Shown: in pieces, positions 5,708-6,136 of the stretch | Position numbering within the stretch: position 1 is the first letter of the stretch | How the letters are laid out: the number at the start of each line of letters is the position of its first letter | NCBI GenBank assembly: GCA_026988585.1 | Contig: JALSKY010000303.1 | Span: forward strand, 1-6,136 | DNA length: 6,136 nt | DNA from: Deltaproteobacteria bacterium | Lineage (GTDB): Bacteria; Desulfobacterota; Dissulfuribacteria; Dissulfuribacterales; QOAL01 | Direction of reading: 5' to 3' | The notes under the pieces: generated by a model | What the model was told of the DNA's origin: nothing | The model's input: the letters and a program-made list of their open reading frames with translations, nothing else | The model's database searches: none | Position numbers and translations under genes: made by a program

Positions 5708-6136
5708 ATGGGAAAACGTGCTGTGATATTACTGGCTCCTGGCTACGAAGAGCTGGAAGCAGTTGCAGTAGTTGATATTTTAAGGCGTGCTGGCATAGAT
5801 GCCCTTTTGGCAGGTCTGACCAGTGATCCTGTACCATCAGCAAGAAATGTTCGGATTATTCCCGACTGCACCATAGAGCAGGCATCTGCCGAAGAGTTTG
5901 ACCTGATAGTCCTCCCAGGCGGACTGGATGGTACTGAACGGCTTAAAAAGGAACCCCTTGTCAGGGAGATGCTTAAAAAGCAGCTTGACCAGGGGCGTTA
6001 CGTCGGGGCCATCTGTGCTGCCCCTACCATTCTGGATGAACATGGGTTTTCTGCAGGATCTACTATCACTTGTCATCCTGTTTGTCAGCAGGTATTGAAA
6101 AGGTCAACACTTTCCCAGGAGAGGGTAGTAAGAGAT
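5708..6136 (+). CDS. DJ-1/PfpI-family protein, 3' end beyond the window
   Basis: The first 143 residues of a DJ-1/ThiJ/PfpI-superfamily protein are present; the family is usually 180-190 residues, so roughly 40-45 are missing. The sequence tracks DJ-1 and YajL closely: MGKRAVILLAPGYEELE, VDILRRAGI (22-30), LIVLPGG (66-72), the nucleophile elbow AICAAP (101-106) and THP-like TCHP (121-124). E17, C103 and H123 correspond to E18, C106 and H126 of human DJ-1, so the reactive cysteine and its glutamate partner are kept. Such proteins act as oxidative-stress or chaperone proteins, and glyoxalase or deglycase activity has been reported but is disputed. The start is firm: AGGAGGT (5695-5701) lies 6 nt before ATG. 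The gene is divergent from der. No signal peptide is seen, so it is cytosolic. A DJ-1-like assignment is more likely than the PfpI-type protease/amidase branch. Confidence 0.9.
   Translation, partial: MGKRAVILLAPGYEELEAVAVVDILRRAGIDALLAGLTSDPVPSARNVRIIPDCTIEQASAEEFDLIVLPGGLDGTERLKKEPLVREMLKKQLDQGRYVGAICAAPTILDEHGFSAGSTITCHPVCQQVLKRSTLSQERVVRD

Noticed and set aside
5481..5843. N-terminal 121-codon extension of der
   Set aside because: The residues do not resemble any Der N-terminus, and the part beyond 5708 is antisense to a clear DJ-1-family gene with a strong ribosome binding site.

Overview
The window looks like a chromosomal segment from a Gram-negative bacterium of moderate GC content, most plausibly of the Desulfobacterota (old Deltaproteobacteria) or a similar anaerobic lineage. 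That placement is an inference from gene content: an HdeD/YfdX pair, a cytosolic histidine kinase with a Rossmann-type N-terminus, and a small thioredoxin-fold protein with an extra N-terminal domain behind der. No rRNA, tRNA, CRISPR array, transposase or phage gene is visible.

Left part (1-618): the left edge may hold the first 27 codons of a leftward gene (1-82). Then comes about 535 bp of AT-rich sequence with no convincing gene, carrying short direct repeats and an inverted repeat just before the next gene.

Stress pair (619-2325): a six-helix HdeD-family (DUF308) membrane protein is followed after 62 bp by an exported YfdX-family helical protein. A strong intrinsic terminator closes the unit. 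In E. coli, hdeD and yfdX are both under EvgA-linked acid-stress control, so this pair probably acts in envelope or acid stress.

Kinase (2371-3522): a soluble protein joins a glycine-loop nucleotide-binding domain to a complete HisKA/HATPase_c core. There is no membrane segment and no adjacent response regulator. It ends 9 bp from the convergent gene.

Leftward operon (5480 to 3532): der (engA), the double-GTPase ribosome assembly factor, is followed 11 bp later by a thioredoxin-fold protein with a CxxC motif whose ribosome binding site overlaps the der stop codon.

Right edge (5708-6136): a divergently transcribed DJ-1/PfpI-family gene is cut by the window end. The 227-bp region between it and der holds promoter candidates for both directions.

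The recurring theme is stress and redox: HdeD/YfdX, a possible dinucleotide-sensing kinase, a CxxC thioredoxin-like protein and a DJ-1 protein, beside one housekeeping gene (der). The most unusual item is the Rossmann-histidine kinase fusion.
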